This document shows positions 24,458 through 33,495 of a DNA stretch of 64,000 nucleotides, one piece after another. The stretch spans positions 372,001 to 436,000 of the forward strand of contig CAWACX010000002.1 of NCBI GenBank assembly GCA_963780755.1, written 5' to 3'. A program made the translations under genes and the position numbers. Source of the DNA: JALYNX01 sp963780755 (GTDB taxonomy: Bacteria; Actinomycetota; Acidimicrobiia; Spongiisociales; ZC4RG35). The notes beneath the pieces are model-generated. The model was given only the letters and a program-made list of their open reading frames with translations. It searched no databases and had not been told where the DNA came from. How positions within the stretch are numbered: the stretch's first letter is position 1; each line of letters begins with the position of its first letter.

Positions 24458-25668
24458 TGGGGGTTGAGATCCGGGCGATCGGGCCCGAGGAGTTTCCCGA
24501 CCTGCTTCGGACCATGGGCCTCGCCTTCCATTTCGATCCGCCCTCCGACGACCACTTCCAACAAATCCTCTCCTTCGAGCGGACCTTCGCCGGGTTCGAC
24601 GGGACCGAGATGGTGAGCAACCTGTCGGCGTTTCCGCTTCAGATGTCGGTCCCCGGGTCGGTGGTCCCATGCGGGGGCACCACCATCGTTTCCGTCCTCC
24701 CCACCCACCGTCGACGGGGGCTGCTCAGGGCAATGATGCTCCGCCACCTCGACGACGTGCGCGAGCACGAAGAGCCGATCGCAGCGTTGTGGGCGTCGGA
24801 CAGCGCCATATACGGCAGGTTTGGTTTCGGGATGGCAACCACCGGCTATCAGGTAAAAGTGCAACGAGACCACGTTGGCTTTCACCGACTCGCCCCCGAT
24901 CCGGCACCGGTGCGTGCGATCGACGGCGAGGAGGCGGCCACGGCCCTGCCACCGTTCTACGACCGGATCTATCCCAGGACGCCCGGCTTCTACGCCCGCC
25001 CCCCGGCCTGGTGGGAGCACCGGATTCTCGCCGACGAGGACCACAGGCGAGGAGGGGCGACAGCCTTCCGCTTCGCGGTGGTCGACGGTCCTGATGGGAT
25101 CGATGGCTATCTCCAGTTCCGGGTGAAGGACAACTGGGTCGATGGGCACGGCGCTGCCGAAGTCGCGATCAAGGACATCTTCGGCACCACACCTGAGTCA
25201 TGGGCAGGGCTCTGGTCGTTTGCCCTCAACCAGGATCTAGTCGGCGAGATCACTGCCGAGAGGCGCCCGGGGTATGACCCGATCTTCGACCTGCTCGCCG
25301 GCATTCGCCGCGCCCAGGCCAAGCGATCGGACAACCTCTGGGTCCGGATCATGGACGTGCCTCGAGCGTTGGGCACCCGCTCCTATTCCGCGCCGCTCGA
25401 CACGGTCATCGAGGTTCGTGACCCCGTCGGCGACACCAATGGGCGCTATCGGCTGACTGCCTCGACGGAGGGCGCGGAATGCCGGCCCACCGACGACGAT
25501 GTCGACATCGGCATCGACGCCGAAGATCTGGGCGGGATCTACCTGGGACGATCACGGCTTATAGAGCTATCACGGTTGGGCCGTGTCATTGGCGACCCGG
25601 CAGTCCTGGCCGCAGCCGACGCCGCATTCACCTGGGAGCCACAACCCTGGTGCCCCGAGGTGTTCTGA
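24457..25668 (+). CDS. Eis-like GNAT N-acetyltransferase
   Basis: A 403-residue protein with the Eis architecture: two GNAT folds followed by a sterol-carrier-like C-terminal domain. The acetyl-CoA loop is VLPTHRRRGLLRAMM and the conserved Tyr region is SDSAIYGRFGFG. The chain ends in PEVF, fitting the family's use of the terminal carboxylate in catalysis. Eis proteins acetylate amines, including aminoglycosides and peptides; the natural substrate here is unknown. The start overlaps the upstream gene by one base (TGATG). Confidence 0.9.
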   Translation: MGVEIRAIGPEEFPDLLRTMGLAFHFDPPSDDHFQQILSFERTFAGFDGTEMVSNLSAFPLQMSVPGSVVPCGGTTIVSVLPTHRRRGLLRAMMLRHLDDVREHEEPIAALWASDSAIYGRFGFGMATTGYQVKVQRDHVGFHRLAPDPAPVRAIDGEEAATALPPFYDRIYPRTPGFYARPPAWWEHRILADEDHRRGGATAFRFAVVDGPDGIDGYLQFRVKDNWVDGHGAAEVAIKDIFGTTPESWAGLWSFALNQDLVGEITAERRPGYDPIFDLLAGIRRAQAKRSDNLWVRIMDVPRALGTRSYSAPLDTVIEVRDPVGDTNGRYRLTASTEGAECRPTDDDVDIGIDAEDLGGIYLGRSRLIELSRLGRVIGDPAVLAAADAAFTWEPQPWCPEVF

Positions 25669-25678
25669 GTACGTGAGC

Positions 25679-26515
25679 ACTGCAGGATCATCCAGGCCGC
25701 ATCCCAATCACGGCGTCGGATCGCTCCTCGGTCATCCAGAAGTAGAGCCTCCCCGTCACCCCACATCATGCGTGCCTCCGGGTCGGAGTCGATCTGGAGC
25801 AGCAATCGCCAATCCGCCGCTCCTGCCCGGAGCTGCGATCGATTGGCGTTAGGCCGAGTGGAACCGGCCTAAGCCCGTTGGACACGAGTTGGCACTCGAG
25901 TCGCATGTCGCCCTGAATCGTCTCCGGATGTCCCAGCATCCGGTGAACGAGCGACTGATCGACCTCCGTGGCCTCCACATAAGCCTCCTGCTCATCGGGC
26001 GACATGCCGAGCGCTACCAGGTCGTCGGATTCGAAGCCGACATGCGTGACCTCGAGCGGCAGGTGCCAGCAGGACCGGTCGATACCGTGCCTTTTGGGAC
26101 CTCATCGGGAGTGGGCCGTGCCCTGAGCGTCACTTCCGGGCTCGACCATAGGACGCGCCAGGCGCCACGCTCGGCAGGGTCGAACCCCCACACCTTCTGT
26201 TTGGGCTCATAGAAGAAGGAAAGCAAGCCTTCCCCGGGAAGGCCGGAGTCGGATATCGACGGCATCTCGCCCGAGAGCGATCTGAGCGACGAAAGAGAGG
26301 GGCATTCCCCTCCATTCCGGCCATGGCGCGCCGTCGGGAAGATCGGGCTCCCCGCCGAGGCGGCTGACCCCGACGGCGATCCGCGTCTGCATCGCCTGAC
26401 GGCTGTGGGGCGAAACGGATCGAGGGACGGTCGAGCGCAATCAGTTGGTCGGCCCATCGGGACAGACCGGCCTGTTCCAGCTGTCCCCGGAAGTCAGCAG
26501 GGACGATCCCTGATT
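25679..26515 (-). pseudogene. DUF1963 (YwqG-like) gene broken by several frameshifts
   Basis: Pieces of one DUF1963 protein occur in successive frames: QLEQAGLSRWADQLIAL (about 26440-26500), SRLGGEPDLPDGAPWPEWRG (about 26340-26390), FFYEPKQKVWGFDPAERG (about 26170-26225), LPLEVTHVGFESDDL and HRMLGHPETIQGDM (about 25900-26060), then LLLQIDSD and WDAAWMILQCS near 25690-25800. At least four frame changes are needed. No start codon is obvious. This accounts for the whole gap between the Eis-like gene and glnA. Whether it is a true relic or error-rich consensus cannot be decided, but conservation between breaks favours errors. Confidence 0.7.
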
Positions 26516-26603
26516 GAATCGTCCCTGGGTTGCCGCTTTCGTCGGTCGAGCCAACCCATCAGGTCAGCAGGCTATCCCGCCAACCCAAATTGCCCGACGA
26601 GCT

Positions 26604-28028
26604 CTAGATGTCGTAGTAGAGGTGGAACTCGTAGGGGTGGGGCCGGAGGCGCACAGGGTCGACCTCGTGCTCGATCTTGTAGTCGATCCAGGCCTGGATC
26701 AGCTCCTTGGTGAACACCCCGCCGGCGAGCAGGAACTCGTGGTCCGCTTCCAGCGCGGCCAGGGCCTCGGGGAGGCTCCCCGGGACCGAAGGCAGACCGG
26801 CGAGCTCGGCCGGTGGCAGGTCATAGATGTCCTTGTCCACCGGGTCGTGGGGCTCGATCCGATTCTGCACCCCGTCGAGGCCGGCGAGCAACATCGCCGC
26901 GAACGACAGGTACGGGTTGCAGGACGGGTCCGGGCACCGGAACTCGAGGCGCTTCGCCGCCGGGGCCTGCGAGTACTGAGGGATCCGGATCGCCGCCGAC
27001 CGGTTCCGGCTCGAGTACACCAGGTTGACCGGAGCCTCGTATCCCGGCACCAGCCGGTGATAGGAGTTGGTCGTCGGTGCGGCAAAGGCCAGGATCGCCG
27101 CCGCGTGCTTGAGCAGCCCGCCCACGTACCAGCGCGCCATGTCGGAGAGGCCGGCGTAGCCCGACTCGTCGAAGAACAGCGGCGTGCCGTCCTTCCACAA
27201 CGACTGGTGGGTGTGCATCCCCGACCCGTTGTCCTCGAAGATCGGCTTGGGCATGAAGGTGACCGTCTTCCCCGCCTGCCACGCCGTGTTCTTCACGATG
27301 TACTTGTAGAGGGTGACGTTGTCGGCGGTGCGGAGCAGGGTGTCATACCGCATGTCGATCTCGGCCTGACCGGCAGTGCCCACTTCGTGGTGCTGGACCT
27401 CGATCTGGATCCCGGCCGCCTCCAGGTTGGCGGTCATCTCCGAGCGCAGGTCCTGGAAGTGGTCGGTCGGGGGCACCGGGAAGTAGCCCTCCTTGTACCT
27501 CGGCTTGTAGCCCAGGTTCCCGCCCTCTTCGTATTCGCCGCTGTTCCATGAGCCTTCAACCGAGTCGACGTAGTAGAAGCCGGAGTACTGGTTCTGCCCG
27601 TAGCGGACATCGTCGAAGATGTAGAACTCGGCCTCCGGGCCCCAATAGGAGGTGTCGGCGAGGCCGGTGCTGACAAGGTAGTCCTCGGCCTTCTTCGCCA
27701 CGTAGCGGGGGTCGCGCTCGTAAGGCGCACCGGTGATCGGGTCGTTGACGAAGCAATAGAGGATCAACGTCTTTCGTTCCCGGAAGACGTCGTCGATGGC
27801 CGTGGTCGGGTCCGGGATCAGGAGCATGTCCGACTCCTGAATCTGCTGGAAGCCCCGAATCGAGGAGCCGTCGAAACCGAAACCGGCCTCGAAAGAGTCC
27901 TCGGTGAGCTCGCGAGCCGGCACCGTGAAATGCTGTACCTGGCCGGGCAGGTCACAGAATCGAAGATCGACGAATTCATACCCCTCGCTCTTGACGAGGG
28001 ACAAGACGTCACCTGGCGTCTTGGTCAC
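26604..28028 (-). CDS. glnA: Glutamine synthetase, type I (beta, adenylylation type)
   Basis: A full-length GSI of 474 residues. Signatures: FGFDGSSIRGFQ near residue 50, AEFYIFDD, the ATP-binding KPIFEDNGSGMHTHQSLW, and a C-terminal NPYLSFAAMLLAGLDG. The adenylylation segment DIYDLPP has the target Tyr, so activity is probably controlled by GlnE. It makes glutamine from glutamate and ammonia, feeding nitrogen to the purF, purL and purQ steps encoded nearby. The GTG at 28028 is preceded by AGGAGG. It diverges from purA across 158 bp with no other gene. Confidence 0.96.
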   Translation of the reverse strand: MTKTPGDVLSLVKSEGYEFVDLRFCDLPGQVQHFTVPARELTEDSFEAGFGFDGSSIRGFQQIQESDMLLIPDPTTAIDDVFRERKTLILYCFVNDPITGAPYERDPRYVAKKAEDYLVSTGLADTSYWGPEAEFYIFDDVRYGQNQYSGFYYVDSVEGSWNSGEYEEGGNLGYKPRYKEGYFPVPPTDHFQDLRSEMTANLEAAGIQIEVQHHEVGTAGQAEIDMRYDTLLRTADNVTLYKYIVKNTAWQAGKTVTFMPKPIFEDNGSGMHTHQSLWKDGTPLFFDESGYAGLSDMARWYVGGLLKHAAAILAFAAPTTNSYHRLVPGYEAPVNLVYSSRNRSAAIRIPQYSQAPAAKRLEFRCPDPSCNPYLSFAAMLLAGLDGVQNRIEPHDPVDKDIYDLPPAELAGLPSVPGSLPEALAALEADHEFLLAGGVFTKELIQAWIDYKIEHEVDPVRLRPHPYEFHLYYDI

Positions 28029-28186
28029 AGGGCCTCCTTTTGGTCCAATAGTCGTGAACGGATGCGTTCTATCGGCAACGGGTTTCTCATCGGTTGCGGA
28101 AGTGTGAACACTCTGTTTCGGGAATCAATGGCCGCCTCCGCCGCGCTGCCCTCCCGAGATCTCCCCTACTACCGTCCCGCCACGTC

Positions 28187-29461
28187 ATGCCAGCCACCGT
28201 AGTCCTGGGCGCCCAATGGGGCGACGAGGGAAAGGGGCGGGTTGTCGACTATTTCGCGGAGTCCGCCGACTTCGTCGTTCGCTTCCAGGGGGGCAACAAC
28301 GCCGGGCACACCATCGTGGTGGGTGACCAGCGGCTGGCGCTCTCTCTGATCCCCTCCGGGATCCTCTACCCCCACTGCACTCCGGTGATCGCCTCGGGCA
28401 CGGTGATCGACCCCAAGGTCCTGCTCGACGAGATGGACATGGTGGCGGCCCGCGGACTGGACCCGTCACGGGTGAGGATCTCCTCCAACGCCCACCTGAT
28501 CATGCCCTACCACCGCAAGCTGGACGCCATGATCGAGCGCTACCTGGGCAAGAACCAGATCGGGACCACGAAGCGCGGCATCGGCCCCGCCTACACCGAC
28601 AAGTACGCCCGGTTCGGGATCAGGGTCCAGGATCTGTTCGACGCCAAGATCTTCAGGGAGAAGGTCAACGCTGCCCTCGATGAGAAGAACCGGATCCTGC
28701 CCCGGATCTACAACAGCCTTCCCATGGACCCCGATGAGGTCGTCACCGAATACCTGGGTTACGCCGAGCGCCTGGCGCCGCACGTCACCGACACTTCGCT
28801 GCTGATCTGGGAGGGGCTGGAGGCCGGCAAGGAGGTGCTCTTCGAGGGAGCACAGGGAACCCTGCTCGACATCGATCATGGCACCTATCCCTTCGTCACC
28901 TCGTCCAGCCCTTCGGCCGGGGGTGCGGTGGTCGGATCGGGGATCGGGCCCAAGGCGATCGGTGAGGTGATCGGCGTCGCCAAGGCCTACATCTCCAGGG
29001 TCGGCACCGGCCCGTTCCCCACTGAGCTCCACGACGAGGTCGGCGACCGGATGATCGAGCTCGGGGGCGAGTACGGGACGGTGACCGGGCGGCGCCGGCG
29101 GTGCGGTTGGCTCGACCTCGTTGCCCTCCGCTATGCGACGCGGGTCAACACCTTCACCAAGCTCTTCATCACCAAGATGGACATCCTCTCCGCCTTCGAC
29201 ACCATCAAAGTGGCGGTGGCCTACCAGAGCCAGGGAGAGCGCCACCTTCATTTCCCCTCGCAGCAGAGCGTGCTCTATCACTGCGAGCCCGAGTACGAGG
29301 AGCTTCCGGGCTGGGGTGACGACATCACGGGCGTCCGATCCTTCACTGACCTCCCGGCGGCTGCCCGGTCCTACATCGAGTACATCCAGGACGCCGTCGG
29401 GGTGGCCGTGGGTTGGGTCTCGGTGGGGCCGGAGCGCAGCCAGCTCATCTCGGTGTCGTGA
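28187..29461 (+). CDS. purA: Adenylosuccinate synthetase
   Basis: PurA, 424 residues, starting MPATVVLGAQWGDEGKGRVVD with the GTP-binding GDEGKG loop. NNAGHTIVVG, GTTKRGIGPAYTDK and VTGRRRRCGWLDLVAL are diagnostic. It converts IMP and aspartate to adenylosuccinate using GTP; purB, 7 kb away, completes AMP. I use the ATG at 28187 because the family N-terminus begins there. The purD GTG overlaps its stop (GTGA). Confidence 0.97.
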   Translation: MPATVVLGAQWGDEGKGRVVDYFAESADFVVRFQGGNNAGHTIVVGDQRLALSLIPSGILYPHCTPVIASGTVIDPKVLLDEMDMVAARGLDPSRVRISSNAHLIMPYHRKLDAMIERYLGKNQIGTTKRGIGPAYTDKYARFGIRVQDLFDAKIFREKVNAALDEKNRILPRIYNSLPMDPDEVVTEYLGYAERLAPHVTDTSLLIWEGLEAGKEVLFEGAQGTLLDIDHGTYPFVTSSSPSAGGAVVGSGIGPKAIGEVIGVAKAYISRVGTGPFPTELHDEVGDRMIELGGEYGTVTGRRRRCGWLDLVALRYATRVNTFTKLFITKMDILSAFDTIKVAVAYQSQGERHLHFPSQQSVLYHCEPEYEELPGWGDDITGVRSFTDLPAAARSYIEYIQDAVGVAVGWVSVGPERSQLISVS

Positions 29462-30678
29462 GAGTCCTGCTGGTAGGGAGCGGGGGCAGGGAGCACGCCC
29501 TCGGCTGGAAGCTGGCCCAGTCGCCAAGGGTGAAGGAACTGATCTCGATACCAGGCAATCCGGGTCTGGCCGGTCTCGGGCCTGTGGTGGAGGGGATCGC
29601 CCTCGAAGACGTGGGAGCGATCGCCGCGATGGCCCGGGTCCAGGACGTCGACCTGGTCGTGGTCGGCCCCGAAGGGCCCCTGGCCGCCGGCCTCGTCGAC
29701 GCCTTGGAGCGGATCGGCGTCCCCGTGTTCGGCCCGAGTCGAGCCGCGGCCCGACTCGAGGCATCCAAGGCCTTCGCCAAGGAGGTGATGTCACGGGCCG
29801 GGGTGGCCACCGGCGGATCGGCCTCGTACCGCGAGCCCGGCCCCGCCAAGGAGCACATGGCCCGATCCGATGGGCCGTTCGTGGTCAAGGCCGACGGCCT
29901 CGCCGGAGGCAAGGGAGTCCTGGTCACCGACTCCCGTGAGGATGCCCAACGATGGGTCGATGTCTGCCTGGAGTCGGGCGACTCGGTGCTCATCGAGGAC
30001 TTTCTAGATGGTCCGGAAGTGAGCGTGTTCGCGGTCTGTACGGAACGCGGAGCGGTCCCGCTGGAGCCGGCCCGCGACTACAAGCGCCTTCTCGACGGCG
30101 ATAGAGGGCCGAACACAGGCGGGATGGGGGCCTACTCCCCGGTCAACGATCTACCGGCTGGACTGGTGGCCGACACCATGCGAGGGGTGATCGAACCGGT
30201 CCTGGCCCAGATGGCCGAGGAGGGAACCCCGTTCCGGGGATTCCTATACGCCGGGCTGGTCTTGACCTCCAACGGGCCCAAAGTGCTCGAGTTCAACGTG
30301 CGACTCGGTGATCCCGAGACCCAGGCAGTGCTGCCCCGTCTCGAGACCGACCTCATCGACGTCCTGGAGGGAGCAGCTCCGGTCTGGTCGGACACCGCGA
30401 CCGTCAATGTGGTGTTGGCCGCCGAGGGCTATCCCGACTCTCCGGTGAGAGGATCTCCGATTCAGGGACTCGGCTCATTTGGCGAAAATGTGCTGGTGTT
30501 CCACGCCGGGACCCGCAAGGAAGGCAAGCAGATCCTCGTGGACGGTGGCCGGGTGCTCAGCATCGTCGGGACTGGGACCAACCTCGAGGAGGCCCGCGCC
30601 CGGGCCTACACAACGGTCAATCGAGTCAGCTGGCCCGGGATGCAGTACCGGACCGACATCGCAGCCGTTCAATCGTAG
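29458..30678 (+). CDS. purD: Phosphoribosylamine-glycine ligase
   Basis: PurD (GAR synthetase), 406 residues, starts with GTG at 29458 and reads VRVLLVGSGGREHALGWKLA. The ATP-grasp core has GPFVVKADGLAGGKGVLV, EDFLDGPEVSVFAV and LEFNVRLGDPETQAVLPRLE. It joins glycine to phosphoribosylamine in de novo purine synthesis, directly after the PurF step. It overlaps purA by 4 bp and, at its 3' end, the convergent alkB by 10 bp. The reading frame is intact. Confidence 0.96.
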   Translation: MRVLLVGSGGREHALGWKLAQSPRVKELISIPGNPGLAGLGPVVEGIALEDVGAIAAMARVQDVDLVVVGPEGPLAAGLVDALERIGVPVFGPSRAAARLEASKAFAKEVMSRAGVATGGSASYREPGPAKEHMARSDGPFVVKADGLAGGKGVLVTDSREDAQRWVDVCLESGDSVLIEDFLDGPEVSVFAVCTERGAVPLEPARDYKRLLDGDRGPNTGGMGAYSPVNDLPAGLVADTMRGVIEPVLAQMAEEGTPFRGFLYAGLVLTSNGPKVLEFNVRLGDPETQAVLPRLETDLIDVLEGAAPVWSDTATVNVVLAAEGYPDSPVRGSPIQGLGSFGENVLVFHAGTRKEGKQILVDGGRVLSIVGTGTNLEEARARAYTTVNRVSWPGMQYRTDIAAVQS

Positions 30679-31271
30679 GAGTGACGGAACATCAGGGCGA
30701 TCCGGGGTGGCGCCGATGCCACCTTGGGGACGGTGTGCTCCCAGTCGCGCTGACAAGCGCCGCCCATTACCACCAGGTCGCCGCCACCAAGTTCGAACGC
30801 CCGCGACGGACCGCCGCCCTGGGGCCTGATCAGAAAGCGCCGCGGCCCTCCTAGCGACACCGTGGCCACGATCGAATGGGGCAGCTCTCTGGCGATCCGA
30901 TCCCCGTGCCAGGCGACCGAGTCGGCACCAATCCGGTACCACCCCGCACTGACCCGGTCCATCGGGATCCGATAGTGGTCGGAGAGGACTCCGACCATCG
31001 AGTCCAGCACCGGGTGGGATCCAGCGTCGACCTGGCCGACCAACCTCGGGGTGCGCACCATCTTGTCGTACATACGCACCTCGGGCTGTTGCCATTCCAC
31101 GGTGTCGGCGAGGAAGTCGTACAGGCGCGAGTCGCCCGTCAGCCAGCCTGGGGCGTAGTCGATCCAGCTGAGCGGGTCGAGATCGATCCGCTCCAGACTG
31201 GAGAAATCGGGGTCGGGTGCCGGATCACGGTCTCCGAACAATGACGGCTGGATCGCTTGGTAGGCGAACAT
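30669..31271 (-). CDS. alkB: AlkB-like 2-oxoglutarate/Fe(II) dioxygenase
   Basis: A 200-residue AlkB homologue nearest to the ALKBH2/3-type bacterial group. The metal-binding HxD is in VAWHGDRIA, the distal His in DWEHTVPK, and the 2-oxoglutarate Arg in RIALMFRHSY. Substrate loops MYDKMVRTPRL and SAGWYRIG are typical. It removes methyl groups from 1-methyladenine and 3-methylcytosine in DNA or RNA. A TACAAT -10 box 7 nt before the ATG indicates its own leaderless transcript. One of three alkylation-repair-type genes in the window. Confidence 0.92.
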   Translation of the reverse strand: MFAYQAIQPSLFGDRDPAPDPDFSSLERIDLDPLSWIDYAPGWLTGDSRLYDFLADTVEWQQPEVRMYDKMVRTPRLVGQVDAGSHPVLDSMVGVLSDHYRIPMDRVSAGWYRIGADSVAWHGDRIARELPHSIVATVSLGGPRRFLIRPQGGGPSRAFELGGGDLVVMGGACQRDWEHTVPKVASAPPRIALMFRHSYD

Positions 31272-31278
31272 GTGTTCG

Positions 31279-31284
31279 ATTGTA
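31279..31284 (-). promoter_or_regulatory. -10 box of alkB
   Basis: TACAAT, one mismatch from consensus, ends 7 nt before the alkB ATG. Confidence 0.55.
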
Positions 31285-31344
31285 GTCGACGTTTCGGGCT
31301 AACTTGCGCAGGACAAACTGGTGGGGGCGGCGTTCATCGAGACC

Positions 31345-31515
31345 TCCGGTGCTCACCGGCGCACCGACATCCTCCCCGATCGACGGGAGAAGGATCGACA
31401 CTGCCGAGGTGTTGGCGTTGACCACCAGGGTCGAGATGCATGTGGCGGCGAGGACACCGAGCCCCGCCTTGACGTCTGCTCCGGGAGGCCGCGATGAGCG
31501 GTCAGGCTGCGCCAC
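31345..31515 (-). pseudogene. N-terminal remnant of an MFS transporter
   Basis: About 57 codons from a GTG at 31515 encode the first transmembrane helix of a major-facilitator drug/H+ antiporter: LGVLAATCISTLVVNANTSA followed by VSILLPSIGEDVGAPVS. After this the frame loses all similarity and runs into the alkB promoter. At least 350 residues of the usual protein are missing. It lies 12 bp after the corrected thrE stop. Either a real deletion relic or a mis-assembled junction. Confidence 0.55.
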
Positions 31516-31526
31516 TGGTCGTGAGC

Positions 31527-32944
31527 CTATTCATCCCCCTCCGGCCCAGGATGAGGCCGAGCTTGATTTCTCTTCCCACGCCCGGCCTCACGCTCGCCGA
31601 AGGCCGCATCCCAGCTCGGGGGCATCACCTGGAACGGGAGGAGGTCGAGGGCCGGCCGCACCGTGTGGCGATACAGCGGCTTGACCGAATCCACCAGCAA
31701 GTACCCGCAGAGGACCCGATCGCGATCGCGATCATGGCGCCGACCGTTCCCAGGAAGTCCTGCACCCCGAGCTCCGGACCTGAAGCTATGTACTCGGTGA
31801 CCCCGATCAGACCGAGCGCGCCCGGGACCAGCAGCCAGAACCCGGGAAGGAACGAGACGAGGGCGGGCGGGCCGAAGCGAGTTCGCTCCACCAATCGGGC
31901 GGTCGGAGTCATGGCGAGCGCACCGATGAACCCACCCACATAACCCCCGAAGAAGGCACTACCCACCTGTTGACCGACAAAGGCAGCCAGGAGGACCAGG
32001 AACAGGCCGGGCAGAGAGCCCGTGGGGGCAGAGTGGTAGACGGCGACACCGATCCCGAACACGACCATGCCCAACCATGGCGCCCACCAGCCGATCAGGT
32101 TCTGCGGGGCGTTCACCAGGACCTCGACCGAGGGCAGGCCGAAAGCCTCGGCGGCGGTGACGATCCCGAAGGCGAGCAGCACCAGTTGCAGCCCTCCGGA
32201 GACGAGACGACTGGCACCGGTCACCATCTGCCCGGCCGAGAGCTCGATCACCGACATCGTGAGGGCGGCGCCCGGCAGGAAAGTGACGAGGGGAGGGATC
32301 ATCGTCCTCAGGTTGGCGTTGGCCCATCCCCGGTTGGCGAGCAGGAAGGTGAGGGCGGACACGATGAATGCCGCAGCGACCGGCATCAACGTCTGCGACG
32401 GAACCCAACGGGACCCGATGAGTTTCAGCACGCCGACGACCAGGCCGAACACCGCCGCCAGCCCGACATCGGCCCATGTCGGCTGCAGGATGAGGCAGAT
32501 CCCGACCGTCAGCACGACATGCCCCGCCAAGGTGAGCAGGGTGCGATATTGCGAGGGTCGGGCGATGACCTCGAGAATCTCCCGGCTGCCTGCGACGGGA
32601 TCGATCTCGGCCTTGATGGCACGTTTCAGGATGTCGAACAGCGCCGAGGTCTGGTCGAGCCTGAGCACCCCTCTGAGTTGCGGCGTCGGCTCCAACGTTG
32701 CGGGCCGGCTCGGGTCTAGTGCCACCACCACGAAGGTGGGGAGGACAGCGAACCGGGCCTCCGTTGCCCCGTAGGCCGCGGCTACCGCTTGGAGGTGGTC
32801 CTGGACCTCGTTGACCGCCTCCCCGGCGGCAGTGAGCGCACTCCCCAGGTAGAGGAGAAACTGCTGTAGGGCCGCCTCGTCCGCAACAAGAGGTGGCTGC
32901 CGGTCTGGCTGGGGCTCGGCCACGGCAAGATCATGCCAGGCCAC
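31527..32944 (-). pseudogene. thrE: Threonine/serine exporter, ThrE family (one frameshift near the 3' end)
   Basis: A cytoplasmic N-terminal domain (ALQQFLLYLGSALTAAGEAV; AYGATEARFAVLPTF) is followed by about ten membrane helices of the ThrE/YjjP type with FLPGAALTMSVIELSAGQMV and VSFLPGFWLLVPGALGLIG. A one-base error near 31715 shifts the frame; the correct continuation reads VLCGYLLVDSVKPLYRHTVR and stops at 31527. ThrE proteins export L-threonine and L-serine using the proton gradient. A later GTG at 32923, preceded by a CATGAT box, is an alternative start. Confidence 0.85.
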
Positions 32945-32991
32945 GCCCGATCATGACCGTTTCATCGGGCTGAGGGGCGATCTCCTTCGGT

Positions 32992-32997
32992 TACCGT
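32992..32997 (+). promoter_or_regulatory. -10 box of purE
   Basis: TACCGT ends 8 nt before the purE ATG. Confidence 0.4.
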
Positions 32998-33005
32998 GCG
33001 CCTCC

Positions 33006-33464
33006 ATGCCACACAAGGTCGCCATCGTCATGGGCTCGGGACCGACCGGCCCGTCATGGAGAAGGCGGGCGACGGTCTGGAGCGTTCGGGGTCGATCACT
33101 GACCACGGGTCATCTCCGCCCACAAGACCCCTGACAGGCGATCGAGTTCGCGTCACCGCAGCCGACCAGGGTTTCGAAGTGATCATCGCCGGCGCCGGCA
33201 AGGCCGCGCACCTGGCAGGGGTGATGGCAGCGAAGTCGCTGCTGCCGGTCATCGGGGTCCCGCTCTACGCCTCCCTCGACGGGATGGACTCCTTGCTGGC
33301 ACGGTGCAGATGCCAACCGGGATCCCGGTGGCCACCGTCGCCATCGACGGGGCGTACAATGCCGCGCTGCTCGCGGTTGCGATCCTCGCCATCAACGACG
33401 CGGACCTTCGCGAGCGGCTCGTGGCATATCGCCGGATCTCGCCGAGAAGACCCTGGCCGGGTAG
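33006..33464 (+). pseudogene. purE: N5-carboxyaminoimidazole ribonucleotide mutase (frameshifted)
   Basis: PurE text appears in alternating frames: MPHKVAIVMGSG, DRPVMEKAGDGLER, RVISAHKTPDR, VIIAGAGKAAHLAGVMAAKS, LLPVIGVPLYASLDGMDSLL, then VQMPTGIPVATVAIDGAYNA and a stop at 33462-33464. At least four single-base changes are needed. SAHKTPD and the AGAG loop fit the class I mutase that needs PurK, which is not in the window. The enzyme converts N5-CAIR to CAIR. Essential function and intact motifs point to consensus errors, not a dead gene. Confidence 0.85.
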
Positions 33465-33495
33465 ACGCTCGCCCACCCGATACCATTCCAGCCTC

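Noticed and set aside
28029..28186. GlnR operator or riboswitch upstream of glnA
   Set aside because: Only loose half-site resemblance was seen, with no convincing repeat spacing or conserved aptamer core.
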